46,745 nucleotides of DNA from JAVVRI01 sp036654795 (GTDB taxonomy: Bacteria > Bacteroidota > Bacteroidia > Bacteroidales > Tannerellaceae). Made by a program: the position numbers and the translations under genes. Shown here piece after piece: positions 16,883-25,828 of this stretch; position 1 is the first letter of the stretch, and the number at the start of each line of letters is the position of its first letter. The notes beneath the pieces were generated by a model. The model searched no databases, was not told the DNA's origin, and was given only the letters and a program-made list of their open reading frames with translations. The stretch covers positions 1 through 46,745 of the forward strand of contig JAVVRI010000004.1 of NCBI GenBank assembly GCA_036654795.1. The letters run 5' to 3'.

Positions 16883-17044
16883 TTATAATAATGCTTTGAT
16901 CTAAATATTGGTATAGAAAGGACTAACTGTTCGTACGAATGTATTACAAAGATTCAGGCCATCTGTTTTTAAGTTTAAAACTTGTTTTTGGTGCGTTTGC
17001 CCTGATTAGCAACCTTCATCCATTCTGTTTTGATAAATATTTCA

Positions 17045-17052
17045 TATATTTG
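17045..17052 (+). promoter_or_regulatory. -7 box before the sulfatase-sigma-FecR operon
   Basis: TATATTTG matches TAnnTTTG 50 bp before the sulfatase start. A TTTG at 17029-17032 is too close (12 bp) to be a normal -33 element. Confidence 0.4.
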
Positions 17053-17101
17053 TCGCTTAACAAGTCCGTTGTCAGTGCGGGCTACGAATAAAGAAACAGA
17101 T

Positions 17102-18601
17102 ATGAAACCTACCGCGATCAACCTTTTGTCAGCGTTTATGTGTGCGTCCCCAATATATTCTTACTCCAGACAACCTAAAGAGGCCGTCCGGCCGAACATT
17201 CTGTTTATCTGTGTCGATGATTTGAGGCAGGAACTGGGTGCTTACGGTTCTGTGGTGAAGACCCCTAACATGGATAGGCTGGCTTCTGGGGGCAGCCTCT
17301 TCTTTAACCACTACACGCAGATACCAACGAGCGGAGCTTCACGTGCCAGTATGCTTACCGGACGTTTCCCCCGCCATCCGTCCGACCTGACGAATGAGGC
17401 TTGCCGCCTTCAGCTCTCCGACAAAGCGGAGGGTGAGCAGCCAGAGACGATGTTCCATCACCTCAAGCGCAATGGTTATTACACGGTAGGCATTGGCAAG
17501 ATCAGCCATTACGCCGACGGCATGCTTTACGGCTATGCCGAGCCGAAGAGTCAGACCCCCGAACTGCCTTACAGTTGGAACGAAATGCTTTTCGATGTTG
17601 GCAAATGGACGACCGGATGGAACGCTTTCTTCGGTTACGCGGACGGCAGCAACCGCCAGAACCGTAACAAACAAGTGCGTCCCTACGAATGTGCTGACGT
17701 GCCGGATGAGGGTTATCCGGACGGATTGACCGCCAGCCTTGCTGTCCGCAAGCTGAAGGAATTGTCCGTCAAGCCTCAGCCTTTTTGCTTGGCTGTCGGC
17801 TTCTTTAAGCCTCACCTACCCTTTACAGCACCTAAGAAATATTGGGATCTCTACGACGAGGAGGCAATTCCGCTTTCCCCCGTGCCTGAGTTGCCCGAAG
17901 GAAGCAGCCCCGTGGGGTTGCACAATAGCCATGAGTTTACCGGCTATCAGCTTGCTGACGAGAATGCCTCATTGGATAGACGCGTTTCAGACGCCTATGC
18001 CCGCAAATTGCGTCATGCCTACTTTGCATGCGTCAGCTATGCGGATGCACAAATAGGGAAAGTGCTGGATGCCCTCGAAGCCTCTGGTCGAGCCGATAAT
18101 ACTATCATCATCCTTTGGGGCGACCACGGTTGGCACCTAGGCGACTATCGTACTTGGGGGAAGCACACGCTGCATAACATCTCCCTCGGAAGTACTCTGA
18201 TTGTGAAGGCGCCACACGCCCAACCGGGTATTCGGAACAACCGTGTGGTCAGCTCAGTGGATATTTACCCGACGCTCATGGAGCTGGCCGGTATTGCCCC
18301 TCCCACCGGACTGGATGGTAAGAGCTTTGCTCATCTCCTCACTGTCCCTGACGACGCTGCCTGGCCGGACATCTCCTTTAGCTATTTCAACGAAGGAGTC
18401 AGTGTGCGCAAGGCGCAGCATCGTCTTACTCGCTATTACTTGAAAAACGACACAATCACGGAGCTATACGAGTATACAAAAGATCCCTACGACCGCAAGA
18501 ACATCGCCGCCGAAAAGCCCGATGTCATAAATACCCTTTCCCCTTTGTTAGAGAATGGGCGGATCATACGTAATGAAGACGGTACTAAAACGACTAAATA
18601 A
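17102..18601 (+). CDS. Sulfatase, iduronate-2-sulfatase-like (family S1)
   Basis: Formylglycine-dependent sulfatase that hydrolyses sulfate esters. Metal ligands Asp39-Asp40 sit in NILFICVDDLR; the residue to be oxidised is Ser77 in SGASR (Ser-type, Ala in place of the usual Pro), followed by SMLTGR. WGDHGWHLGDYRTWGKHT and a C-terminal YEYTKDPYDRKNIA complete the fold. The overall pattern resembles iduronate-2-sulfatases (S1_7-like), but the substrate is inferred only. The ATG at 17102 is chosen, because it gives a short hydrophobic export signal and the upstream in-frame ATG at 17030 lies within the promoter. The ECF sigma gene starts 2 bp after the stop. Confidence 0.88.
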   Translation: MKPTAINLLSAFMCASPIYSYSRQPKEAVRPNILFICVDDLRQELGAYGSVVKTPNMDRLASGGSLFFNHYTQIPTSGASRASMLTGRFPRHPSDLTNEACRLQLSDKAEGEQPETMFHHLKRNGYYTVGIGKISHYADGMLYGYAEPKSQTPELPYSWNEMLFDVGKWTTGWNAFFGYADGSNRQNRNKQVRPYECADVPDEGYPDGLTASLAVRKLKELSVKPQPFCLAVGFFKPHLPFTAPKKYWDLYDEEAIPLSPVPELPEGSSPVGLHNSHEFTGYQLADENASLDRRVSDAYARKLRHAYFACVSYADAQIGKVLDALEASGRADNTIIILWGDHGWHLGDYRTWGKHTLHNISLGSTLIVKAPHAQPGIRNNRVVSSVDIYPTLMELAGIAPPTGLDGKSFAHLLTVPDDAAWPDISFSYFNEGVSVRKAQHRLTRYYLKNDTITELYEYTKDPYDRKNIAAEKPDVINTLSPLLENGRIIRNEDGTKTTK

Positions 18602-18603
18602 AG

Positions 18604-19152
18604 ATGTCTGAAGAGCAAGATAAATTACGAATAATCGCAGCCGGAAACAAAGAAGCCTTCGAGTGGTTGTTTTTTCATTACCAGCCACGGCTTGTTTACT
18701 TTTTGGAAGGTTTAACGCATGATAAAGAGCTTAGTCGTGACATGGCGCAAGATCTGTTTCTTGCATTATGGAAAGACCGTCAGAAGTTGGAAAAGGTGGA
18801 TAATTTTTCATCCTACCTTTTCAGCATGGCTCGTTATACTGTATATGATTATTTTGATCATCTTGTTGTTTCTGAAAAATACGCAACTGATTATTTGCTG
18901 CATGCGCCCTCTTCTATTTCTGAAGAAGAGCTTTTGTTTGTGCACGAATTGCAAGCATTAGTCAATAAAACGGTTTCACTAATGTCATTACAGCGACAAC
19001 GTGTTTACCGGATGAGTCGAGAGGATGGTCTTTCAAATGATGAAATAGCATCAACCTTAGGCATTAGTAAACGCACGGTTGAAAATCATTTGACGTCAGC
19101 ATTGGCCATCCTTCGTAAGGTTCTTTATTCGCTGTTTTTGTTTGCTGCTTAA
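18604..19152 (+). CDS. ECF-type RNA polymerase sigma factor
   Basis: A 182-residue sigma-70 family factor of the extracytoplasmic function class. The region 2 helices run from about 10 to 80 (AFEWLFFHYQPRLVYFLEG, DMAQDLFLALWKDR). Region 4 runs from about 120 to 175 with a helix-turn-helix GLSNDEIASTLGISKRTVENH. It lies directly behind a sulfatase gene and ahead of a FecR-type anti-sigma, a SusC with an STN domain and SusD. It most likely activates the susC promoter when the transporter signals substrate. Only a 2-bp gap separates it from the sulfatase stop. Confidence 0.93.
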   Translation: MSEEQDKLRIIAAGNKEAFEWLFFHYQPRLVYFLEGLTHDKELSRDMAQDLFLALWKDRQKLEKVDNFSSYLFSMARYTVYDYFDHLVVSEKYATDYLLHAPSSISEEELLFVHELQALVNKTVSLMSLQRQRVYRMSREDGLSNDEIASTLGISKRTVENHLTSALAILRKVLYSLFLFAA

Positions 19153-19246
19153 ATGCTCACCTTTTTTTCAACAAAAGTAAAAAAAAGATCTTTTGGATTG
19201 TGTGTAAATGCTTGGATAACCTACTACCTTATAAATACGATTATTT

Positions 19247-20239
19247 ATGGAAGACGATTATTTACGAAAAATAATAGACTCCTACTTTGGAAAACACTTC
19301 TCCGCAAAAGGTAGATTCTTGTTTGGACGCTGGTTGCGTTCGAAAGAATTTGCTGTCACTAAGAATTTGCTATTGCATGAATTATGGCAGCAAAGTTCTG
19401 CTGAAATAAGCAATTCAACGTATGAGGACTGGGAGCATCTACAGAAATCGATGGCGACGATTCCTGAAAGAAAACAGCCTCCATTCTTTGCCTCCGTATG
19501 GATGAAATATGCAGCAGTTGTTGCTTTCTTACTTCTTGTTGGTTCCAATGTTTATTTATTGACAGACAAATTCGAATCAACGAAAGAGGTGGATATGACC
19601 GAACTTTTTGTTCCGTATGGCGAAAGTCGAACGGTCGTTTTGCCAGATGGTACGCACGTATCGGTCAACCCAGGTTCATTACTTGTTTATCCTACAGTTT
19701 TTGACCATATGCACAGCCGGAAGGTCTATCTTACAGGAGAAGCTACCTTTAACGTGCATAAAGATCCAGAAAAACCATTTATAGTTAAAACGACCTATCT
19801 TGACGTAGAAGCATTGGGTACTATATTTACGGTACAAGCCTATTCATCGGATCTGTTTACAACGGCCATGTTGGAAGAAGGCAGTGTCCGTGTGGATGTG
19901 AAAACTGATAGTATAAATTCGTCCATTCTTAAACCATATGAACAGCTTGTTTACTCTCGTCAAAATGGATTAGTGAATATTCAGGCTATGGACACTTCTC
20001 TATATGAAATGGAAAAGAATGGTTATCAGATTTTTGAGAATGCTTCATTCAGTTATTTGATTTCTTCATTGGAAAGGAAATATAACGTAGTGGTTCATTA
20101 TAATTCACAGAAATATGCCAGTTACTATTCAAACGTGAAGTTTGCCCCGAATGAGTCTTTGGAGAATGTTTTAATTATTTTGCAACAACTGATAGGTTTT
20201 CAGTATAAACAGAAGGATAATGTCATTTTTATTAATTAA
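19247..20239 (+). CDS. FecR-type anti-sigma factor
   Basis: A 330-residue inner-membrane regulator. The N-terminal cytoplasmic part (1-85) would bind the sigma factor. One membrane helix is at about 87-105 (YAAVVAFLLLVGSNVYLL). The periplasmic FecR domain follows (about 120-215; YGESRTVVLPDGTHVSVNPGS, RKVYLTGEATFNVHKDPEKPF), then a C-terminal DUF4974 domain (about 258-328). It relays contact with the SusC STN domain to the sigma factor. It is 94 bp behind the sigma gene in an AT-rich gap without a clear promoter. Confidence 0.93.
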   Translation: MEDDYLRKIIDSYFGKHFSAKGRFLFGRWLRSKEFAVTKNLLLHELWQQSSAEISNSTYEDWEHLQKSMATIPERKQPPFFASVWMKYAAVVAFLLLVGSNVYLLTDKFESTKEVDMTELFVPYGESRTVVLPDGTHVSVNPGSLLVYPTVFDHMHSRKVYLTGEATFNVHKDPEKPFIVKTTYLDVEALGTIFTVQAYSSDLFTTAMLEEGSVRVDVKTDSINSSILKPYEQLVYSRQNGLVNIQAMDTSLYEMEKNGYQIFENASFSYLISSLERKYNVVVHYNSQKYASYYSNVKFAPNESLENVLIILQQLIGFQYKQKDNVIFIN

Positions 20240-20259
20240 AGAAAGAGGAGAAATAGTTT

Positions 20260-20370
20260 ATGTATAAAAGAAACCCAGGGAGAATAAATCTGCAAAATCT
20301 CTCTCCCCGGCATTCGAAATCAACTACCATTATAAAAGGACACAACGATAATTCGTTAACAATTAATTGA
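20260..20370 (+). CDS. Possible 36-residue leader peptide before susC
   Basis: An open frame with ATG at 20260 follows a strong AGGAG site at 20246-20250. The peptide begins MYKRNPGRINLQNLSPRHSK and is basic and hydrophilic. It ends at TGA 20368-20370, 26 bp before the susC start. The same stretch contains a GGGAGA/TCTCTCCCC hairpin (about 20278-20308). It could be a translated leader controlling susC or chance; I recognise no family. Confidence 0.3.
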   Translation: MYKRNPGRINLQNLSPRHSKSTTIIKGHNDNSLTIN

Positions 20371-20396
20371 TACTTAATTTTCAAACATACAAATAT

Positions 20397-23300
20397 ATGA
20401 AATTAACCGATTGGATCTATTTTGGAAATGAAAAAAGACTTTCCAAAATGATTATTATCATGGCTTTGTTGGGGAGTAGCTCGCTTACTTACGCCCAACA
20501 CCAGCAAGTTCGTTTATCCGGTAATAATCTGACATTAAAATCAGCTTTTAAACAAGTAGAGCAGCAAACCAAGCTGTTTGTCGATTACAACACACAGGAT
20601 TTGAATGATTCTCAGACCTTGAAAAGCATTCCTCAAGGGAAAAATGTGCAAGAGGTAATGGACCTGTTGCTTCAAGATAGCGGATGTCAGATTACATTTA
20701 AGAACGGACATATTATTATCTCCAAACAAAAAGTAGAGACGGGCAAGTCTAAAAAAATAACAGGAACGATTTTAGATAATGCCGGTATTCCTGTTATTGG
20801 AGCGAATGTTATTCAAAAAGGAACAACCAATGGGGTTATTACTGACCTTGACGGACACTTTTCGATGGAAATACCTGAAGGAGGTATCCTTCAGATTTCA
20901 TACATCGGCTACAATACGAAGGAGATTAATGTAACAGGACAGAACGTGCTGAACGTTAGCCTAGTGGAAGACACACAAGCATTGGACGAAGTGGTTGTTA
21001 TTGGTTTTGGTACACAAAAGAAAGCTAATCTGACTGGAGCAGTCAGCACAGTGAAGATGGAAGAGGTGATGGGCGATCGTCCTGTAACTTCGGTCAGTCA
21101 GGCATTGCAAGGATCTATGCCAGGATTACAGGTGACGACGACGACGGGCAAGCCGGGTAAAGCAATGTCACTAAACATACGTGGTACGAACCGAATTGAT
21201 ATCGATCAATATGGTTCTGGTGATCCTTTGGTTTTAGTTGATAATGTGCCAATGGATATCAATATGATTTCTCCTTCGGATATTGAAACAATTACAGTTT
21301 TGAAGGATGCTGCTTCGGCAGCCATTTATGGAGCTCGTGCTGCTTTTGGTGTTATATTGATTACGACCAAACGGTCTGATAAAGATCAGAAGGTGAGGAT
21401 TAATTATAATAACAACTTTGCTTTTTCAACTCCTCAATCATTAATAAAGAAGGCTTCTCCAATGGAAACGGTTCGCTTTTATGATGATATGGGCTATAAG
21501 AGTGGACGTTACGGCATGGGGGGACAAAATATTGAGTCCTGGCTCGGATACTTGACAGAGTACGAAACGAATCCGGACAAATATCCGTTAGGATATCATA
21601 TTGATGAAAAGGGACAACGTTACGACTTGAAAGAGGTGAACCACTTGGAACGGATGATGGATAAGTCCGGCTTTCAGCAAACGCATAACATTTCAGTAGA
21701 CGGAGGTACGAAGAAATCGGCTTATCGCGTGTCTTTTGGATATTTAAATGAAGATGGTATCTTGGTTACGGACAAAGACAGTTATTCAAGATATAATGTA
21801 TCTTCTTATCTGAACACGGAAGTAACCTCTTGGTTCTCTATTCAAGCAGATATTAAATATGCAAATTCTACGGCAGATGAACCTAATATGTCTTCTTTGC
21901 GTGCTTGGAACCCATTCCGTTTAGCTCAACTATTACCGTCCTATTATCCGGAAGGGGATGTAGAAATAGGAGGCGAAACATTGCCTATTGGAACCCCGGC
22001 ATGGAATATCCAGAATTCCCCTTTAAAAACGGAGAAAAAGGATGATATTCGTTTGTTTGGTAAGGCTACTTTCAAGCCATTTGAAGGATTACAAATCAAT
22101 GCTGAATATACATTTAACCGTACGAATTTCAGTTTGAATGAGTACAATAAAAAGATGGCGTATGTAAATGCGGAAAAGGCATTCCAGAAAGCTTATACGC
22201 ACAATGGAAACACGCTTTATAAACTGGATGAAAGACATATCAATTATAATGCGATTAACCTTTATGGAAGTTACGATAAAACGTGGGGCGATCATCAAGC
22301 TTCGGTAATGGGCGGATTCAACCAGGAATATAGTTATGAACAGAAGCTTTGGGGGCAAAAGCTGGATGTTGTCAATCCCGATCATCCCTCATTGGCAGGA
22401 TCAAGTGGTACACAGACAACTAGCGATAGTTACGACGAGTATGCGTTAAGAGGTTTGTATTATCGACTTTCCTATAACTATAAAGGAAAGTATATGGTTG
22501 AAACGAACGGACGTTATGATGGTTCTTCTAAATTCCCGAAAGATAACAGATTTGGGTTTTTCCCATCTGTTTCTGCCGGATGGAGAGTGTCGGAAGAGTC
22601 TTTTATGGATTTCTCTAAAGAGTATTTGACAAACCTAAAGATCAGAGGTTCATTCGGACAAGTGGGCAATCAGGCTATTAAGAACTATGCTTATTTGGGA
22701 ACAATGGAAACGAAAGATGGATGGTTGGCCGATAATAACTGGTATATTGCTCGTATGGCTCCGGGATTATTTAGCTCGTCTTTCACTTGGGAAAAGGTTG
22801 AGACGTTGGATTTCGGTTTTGATATGGGGCTTTTCAATAACCGTATGGATGTAGTTTTTGACTGGTATCGTCGCGACACAAAAGGAATGTTAGCTCCGGG
22901 TAAGGAACTGCCTTCTGTATTAGGTACTAATGCTCCTCTTGAAAACTCAGCCGACTTGCGTACCAAGGGATGGGAATTAGCCATCAGTTGGAGAGATCGT
23001 ATCGGTAAAGATTGGAGATATAACGTTGGTATAAATATATACGACTCTCGTTCTCGCATAACTCGTTTTGACAATCCAACGGAGGCATTGGTCGATCGGA
23101 ATAATAAGGGTGGCAAGACATTCCGCGAGGGACAGGAGATAGGTGAAATATGGGGCTTCGTAACCGATCGTTATTATACTGAAGATGACTTCTCGTTTAT
23201 TGATGAAGAGAAAGGCGTTTATACGTTGAAAGAAGGTGTACCTACTATTGATCCGTTTATACGTGACCCGCGTCCGGGTGATATTCTGTTTGCGGATTTA

Positions 23301-23909
23301 GATGGAAATGGCCAGATTGATGCCAAAGGAGATGATACAGCTAAGAATCCGGGAGACCGTAAGATCATTGGTAATACGAGCCGGAGATTCCCCTTCTCAA
23401 TCAATGCCGGTGTGGGTTGGAAAGGATTTGATCTTTCTTTGTTTTTCCAAGGTGTAGGAAAGAGAGACATAATTGTGGGAACCGATTCGCCTTCTCAATT
23501 TTTGGCTTGGCCACATACGAATGTGGATAATGCCGACGCTGCTGCTACCGTATTAGCTCACCATCTGGATTATTGGACGCCCGAAAACAGAGATGCTTAC
23601 TATCCACGTTTGGGTAATCAATCAGGAATTAATCAGGGTACGGATGGCTTTAACCGACGTACGCAGACAAAATATATGAAGAACGGAGCCTATTTAAAGT
23701 TGAAGAATATTACGCTGAGCTACACGTTCCCCGAGGAATGGTTGAAAAAGACAAAGGTGATACAGTCATTGAAAGTCTTTTTCAGTGGAGAGGATTTGTG
23801 GACTATTCATCACTTGTATGACGGAATGGATCCGGAGCAAACAATGAACATCAACGATTTATATCCATTCATGAAGAAGAGTTCTTTTGGTATCAATGTA
23901 ACTCTATAA
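20397..23909 (+). CDS. SusC-type TonB-dependent outer-membrane transporter with STN domain
   Basis: Outer-membrane glycan importer of 1170 aa. In order: signal peptide ending about residue 33 (LLGSSSLTYA), STN signalling domain (about 45-100, SAFKQVEQQTKLFVDYN), carboxypeptidase-regulatory-like domain (about 120-195, GTILDNAGIPVIGANVIQKG), the TonB-box-like region DEVVVIGFGTQKK, plug domain (about 215-325, ending AAIYGARAAFGVILITTK), then the barrel to the C-terminus. The STN domain is the part that contacts FecR-type anti-sigmas, consistent with the genes just upstream. ATG 20397 is preferred over 20367, as the extra ten residues look untranslated. SusD follows after 18 bp. Confidence 0.95.
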   Translation: MKLTDWIYFGNEKRLSKMIIIMALLGSSSLTYAQHQQVRLSGNNLTLKSAFKQVEQQTKLFVDYNTQDLNDSQTLKSIPQGKNVQEVMDLLLQDSGCQITFKNGHIIISKQKVETGKSKKITGTILDNAGIPVIGANVIQKGTTNGVITDLDGHFSMEIPEGGILQISYIGYNTKEINVTGQNVLNVSLVEDTQALDEVVVIGFGTQKKANLTGAVSTVKMEEVMGDRPVTSVSQALQGSMPGLQVTTTTGKPGKAMSLNIRGTNRIDIDQYGSGDPLVLVDNVPMDINMISPSDIETITVLKDAASAAIYGARAAFGVILITTKRSDKDQKVRINYNNNFAFSTPQSLIKKASPMETVRFYDDMGYKSGRYGMGGQNIESWLGYLTEYETNPDKYPLGYHIDEKGQRYDLKEVNHLERMMDKSGFQQTHNISVDGGTKKSAYRVSFGYLNEDGILVTDKDSYSRYNVSSYLNTEVTSWFSIQADIKYANSTADEPNMSSLRAWNPFRLAQLLPSYYPEGDVEIGGETLPIGTPAWNIQNSPLKTEKKDDIRLFGKATFKPFEGLQINAEYTFNRTNFSLNEYNKKMAYVNAEKAFQKAYTHNGNTLYKLDERHINYNAINLYGSYDKTWGDHQASVMGGFNQEYSYEQKLWGQKLDVVNPDHPSLAGSSGTQTTSDSYDEYALRGLYYRLSYNYKGKYMVETNGRYDGSSKFPKDNRFGFFPSVSAGWRVSEESFMDFSKEYLTNLKIRGSFGQVGNQAIKNYAYLGTMETKDGWLADNNWYIARMAPGLFSSSFTWEKVETLDFGFDMGLFNNRMDVVFDWYRRDTKGMLAPGKELPSVLGTNAPLENSADLRTKGWELAISWRDRIGKDWRYNVGINIYDSRSRITRFDNPTEALVDRNNKGGKTFREGQEIGEIWGFVTDRYYTEDDFSFIDEEKGVYTLKEGVPTIDPFIRDPRPGDILFADLDGNGQIDAKGDDTAKNPGDRKIIGNTSRRFPFSINAGVGWKGFDLSLFFQGVGKRDIIVGTDSPSQFLAWPHTNVDNADAAATVLAHHLDYWTPENRDAYYPRLGNQSGINQGTDGFNRRTQTKYMKNGAYLKLKNITLSYTFPEEWLKKTKVIQSLKVFFSGEDLWTIHHLYDGMDPEQTMNINDLYPFMKKSSFGINVTL

Positions 23910-23927
23910 TCAAATATAAAGAAGAAT

Positions 23928-25751
23928 ATGAAAACTATAAATATATTGGCCGGTACTTTGTTGTTAAGTCTGGGGCTGGCTTCCTGTTTGGACAATGCTT
24001 TTTTAGACAGGGCTCCTATCGATAAGGAGATAGAGGAAACGGTCTTTACAAACTATGATAACTTTAAAATGTATTCATGGAGCTTGTACAAAGAACAAAT
24101 AAAAGGGTACAACGAACGCCCTCATCAGGGAGATGAATCAGACATGATGTATTGGGCGCAGAGTCCAAATGGCATAGCTTTAGTGACCAACAGACTTACC
24201 GCATCGAACATCTCTACCGATATGTGGAGCTTCAAGTTTGTGCGTAATGTTAATATTATGTTGGATAATATCGACAAATCGCCAATGACAGATGTGGACA
24301 AAGAGCATTGGCGGAGCGTGGGATACTTTTTCAGAGCGTATGCCTATTTCGACTTGTTGAAGGACTTTGGCGACTTGCCATGGCTTGAGCATGTGGTGAA
24401 AACAGATGACGAAGAAACTCTTTATGCAAAGAAAGACTCACGCGAACTGATTGCTGATCACCTCTTATCCAACCTCCTTTACGCAGAAGAGCATATTAAA
24501 CCGGCGGGAGATGGTAAAAACACGATCAATCCCAATGTGATCAGAGCATTTATCTCTCGCTTTGGCTTATACGAAGGAACGTGGAGGAAATACCATGGAG
24601 CAGTAGATGGTGTTGACGCAACAAAATATTTGGAAGCAAGTGTGAAAGCCTCTCAGAAGCTTATTGATCAAAACTTAGGGCTGGTGTCGGATTATGACGC
24701 TGTCTTTAATTCCCCTTCTTTGAAGAATGAAAAGAGCATCTTGCTGTATAAAGAATACGTTGAGTATGACAACAAGAAGTCTCATAACCTGACAAATGAT
24801 ACGCGGGAATATGAATATCTGATGGAAGGTACAAAACGATTGGTGGAGCACTATCTATGTAGTGACGGAAAGCCTATTTCTACGTCTACTCAATATCAGA
24901 AGGACGCAACGATCTATGATGAATTTAAAAATAGAGACTATCGTCTTTATTACACCATCTGTCCTCCTTATGAGGTGAAGACATCGTCTGACCGTACCAC
25001 ATGGGAATATACAGGAAAGCCGGAAGACCGTCAATTTATTGACATGATGAAGACGATCACCGGAGGAGTTAAAGGGGCCAAAGCGTTACCCTTGCAAAAC
25101 GGTAAGAATACTTACACTGGGAAAAGCCCTAATCTGGAAGCCGTAAAAACCAGTGGACTTCCGACTCGTGCCGGATACCTCTTCTATCGCTATTACAACG
25201 AGTATCCGGGTGCTGAAAACCGTGAAAACCAAGGAACGGACGCCCCTATATTCAGAATGGGCGAAGTGCTGGTGAACCATGCTGAAGCAATGTATGAACT
25301 AGGACGATTTGATCAGGCAATTGCCGATATTACGATCAATAAACTCAGAGTACGTGCCCATGTGACCGCTATGAAGGTGGCAGACATTACTGCAGGATTT
25401 GATACATGGCGTGATGCCGATGTGACGCCTATACTGTGGGAGATCAGACGTGAGCGCTGTGTGGAATTGATCGGCTCCGGTTTTCGTTTTGACGACATCA
25501 AGCGTTGGAAAAAGGGTATATACCTTAGCCTTCAACCCGTGGGTGTAAAGATTAATAATATCGAAGACTATCATAGTGAGCCACTCAAAAACAGCCTATA
25601 TGATGGTGCCGATCAACCCCGCTATAAGAATTGTGTCACTTATATTGATAAGCCGAAACCTGGTTGGGAAGATAAATGCTATTTATATCCGATACCATTG
25701 AAGCAAACTTTATTAAATACGAACTTGGTACAAAACCCGGGTTGGAAATAA
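23928..25751 (+). CDS. SusD/RagB-type surface glycan-binding lipoprotein
   Basis: A 607-residue surface lipoprotein that caps the SusC pore and captures the glycan. The lipobox LASC places the lipidated Cys at residue 20. Typical SusD features are the helical tetratricopeptide region (YFFRAYAYFDLLKDFGDLPWL), the later PIFRMGEVLVNHAEAMYELG segment and LWEIRRERCVELIGSGFRFDDIKRW, and the ending PIPLKQTLLNTNLVQNPGW. Paired with the preceding SusC; a terminator follows 10 bp after the stop. Confidence 0.96.
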   Translation: MKTINILAGTLLLSLGLASCLDNAFLDRAPIDKEIEETVFTNYDNFKMYSWSLYKEQIKGYNERPHQGDESDMMYWAQSPNGIALVTNRLTASNISTDMWSFKFVRNVNIMLDNIDKSPMTDVDKEHWRSVGYFFRAYAYFDLLKDFGDLPWLEHVVKTDDEETLYAKKDSRELIADHLLSNLLYAEEHIKPAGDGKNTINPNVIRAFISRFGLYEGTWRKYHGAVDGVDATKYLEASVKASQKLIDQNLGLVSDYDAVFNSPSLKNEKSILLYKEYVEYDNKKSHNLTNDTREYEYLMEGTKRLVEHYLCSDGKPISTSTQYQKDATIYDEFKNRDYRLYYTICPPYEVKTSSDRTTWEYTGKPEDRQFIDMMKTITGGVKGAKALPLQNGKNTYTGKSPNLEAVKTSGLPTRAGYLFYRYYNEYPGAENRENQGTDAPIFRMGEVLVNHAEAMYELGRFDQAIADITINKLRVRAHVTAMKVADITAGFDTWRDADVTPILWEIRRERCVELIGSGFRFDDIKRWKKGIYLSLQPVGVKINNIEDYHSEPLKNSLYDGADQPRYKNCVTYIDKPKPGWEDKCYLYPIPLKQTLLNTNLVQNPGWK

Positions 25752-25761
25752 GTTGAATAAT

Positions 25762-25805
25762 GAGGCCTCCGGATTACTTGCGTAATTTCAGAGGCCTTTT
25801 TATAG
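25762..25805 (+). terminator. Terminator behind susD
   Basis: A GAGGCCTC...GAGGCCT hairpin (arms about 25763-25769 and 25791-25797, with further pairing between GGATTAC and GTAATTT), followed by TTTTTAT. It lies between susD and the next sulfatase, so expression of the downstream genes may be attenuated relative to susCD. Confidence 0.7.
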
Positions 25806-25828
25806 TAACCATTACAAGGAAAAACATC

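Larger units (their letters stand above)
16658..17101. other. Intergenic stretch between sbcC and the utilization locus
   Basis: 444 bp with no credible gene. It holds an inverted repeat TACTGC/GCAGTA around 16704-16740, the locus-specific repeat at 16787-16882, and a -7 box before the first sulfatase at 17045-17052. Confidence 0.6.
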
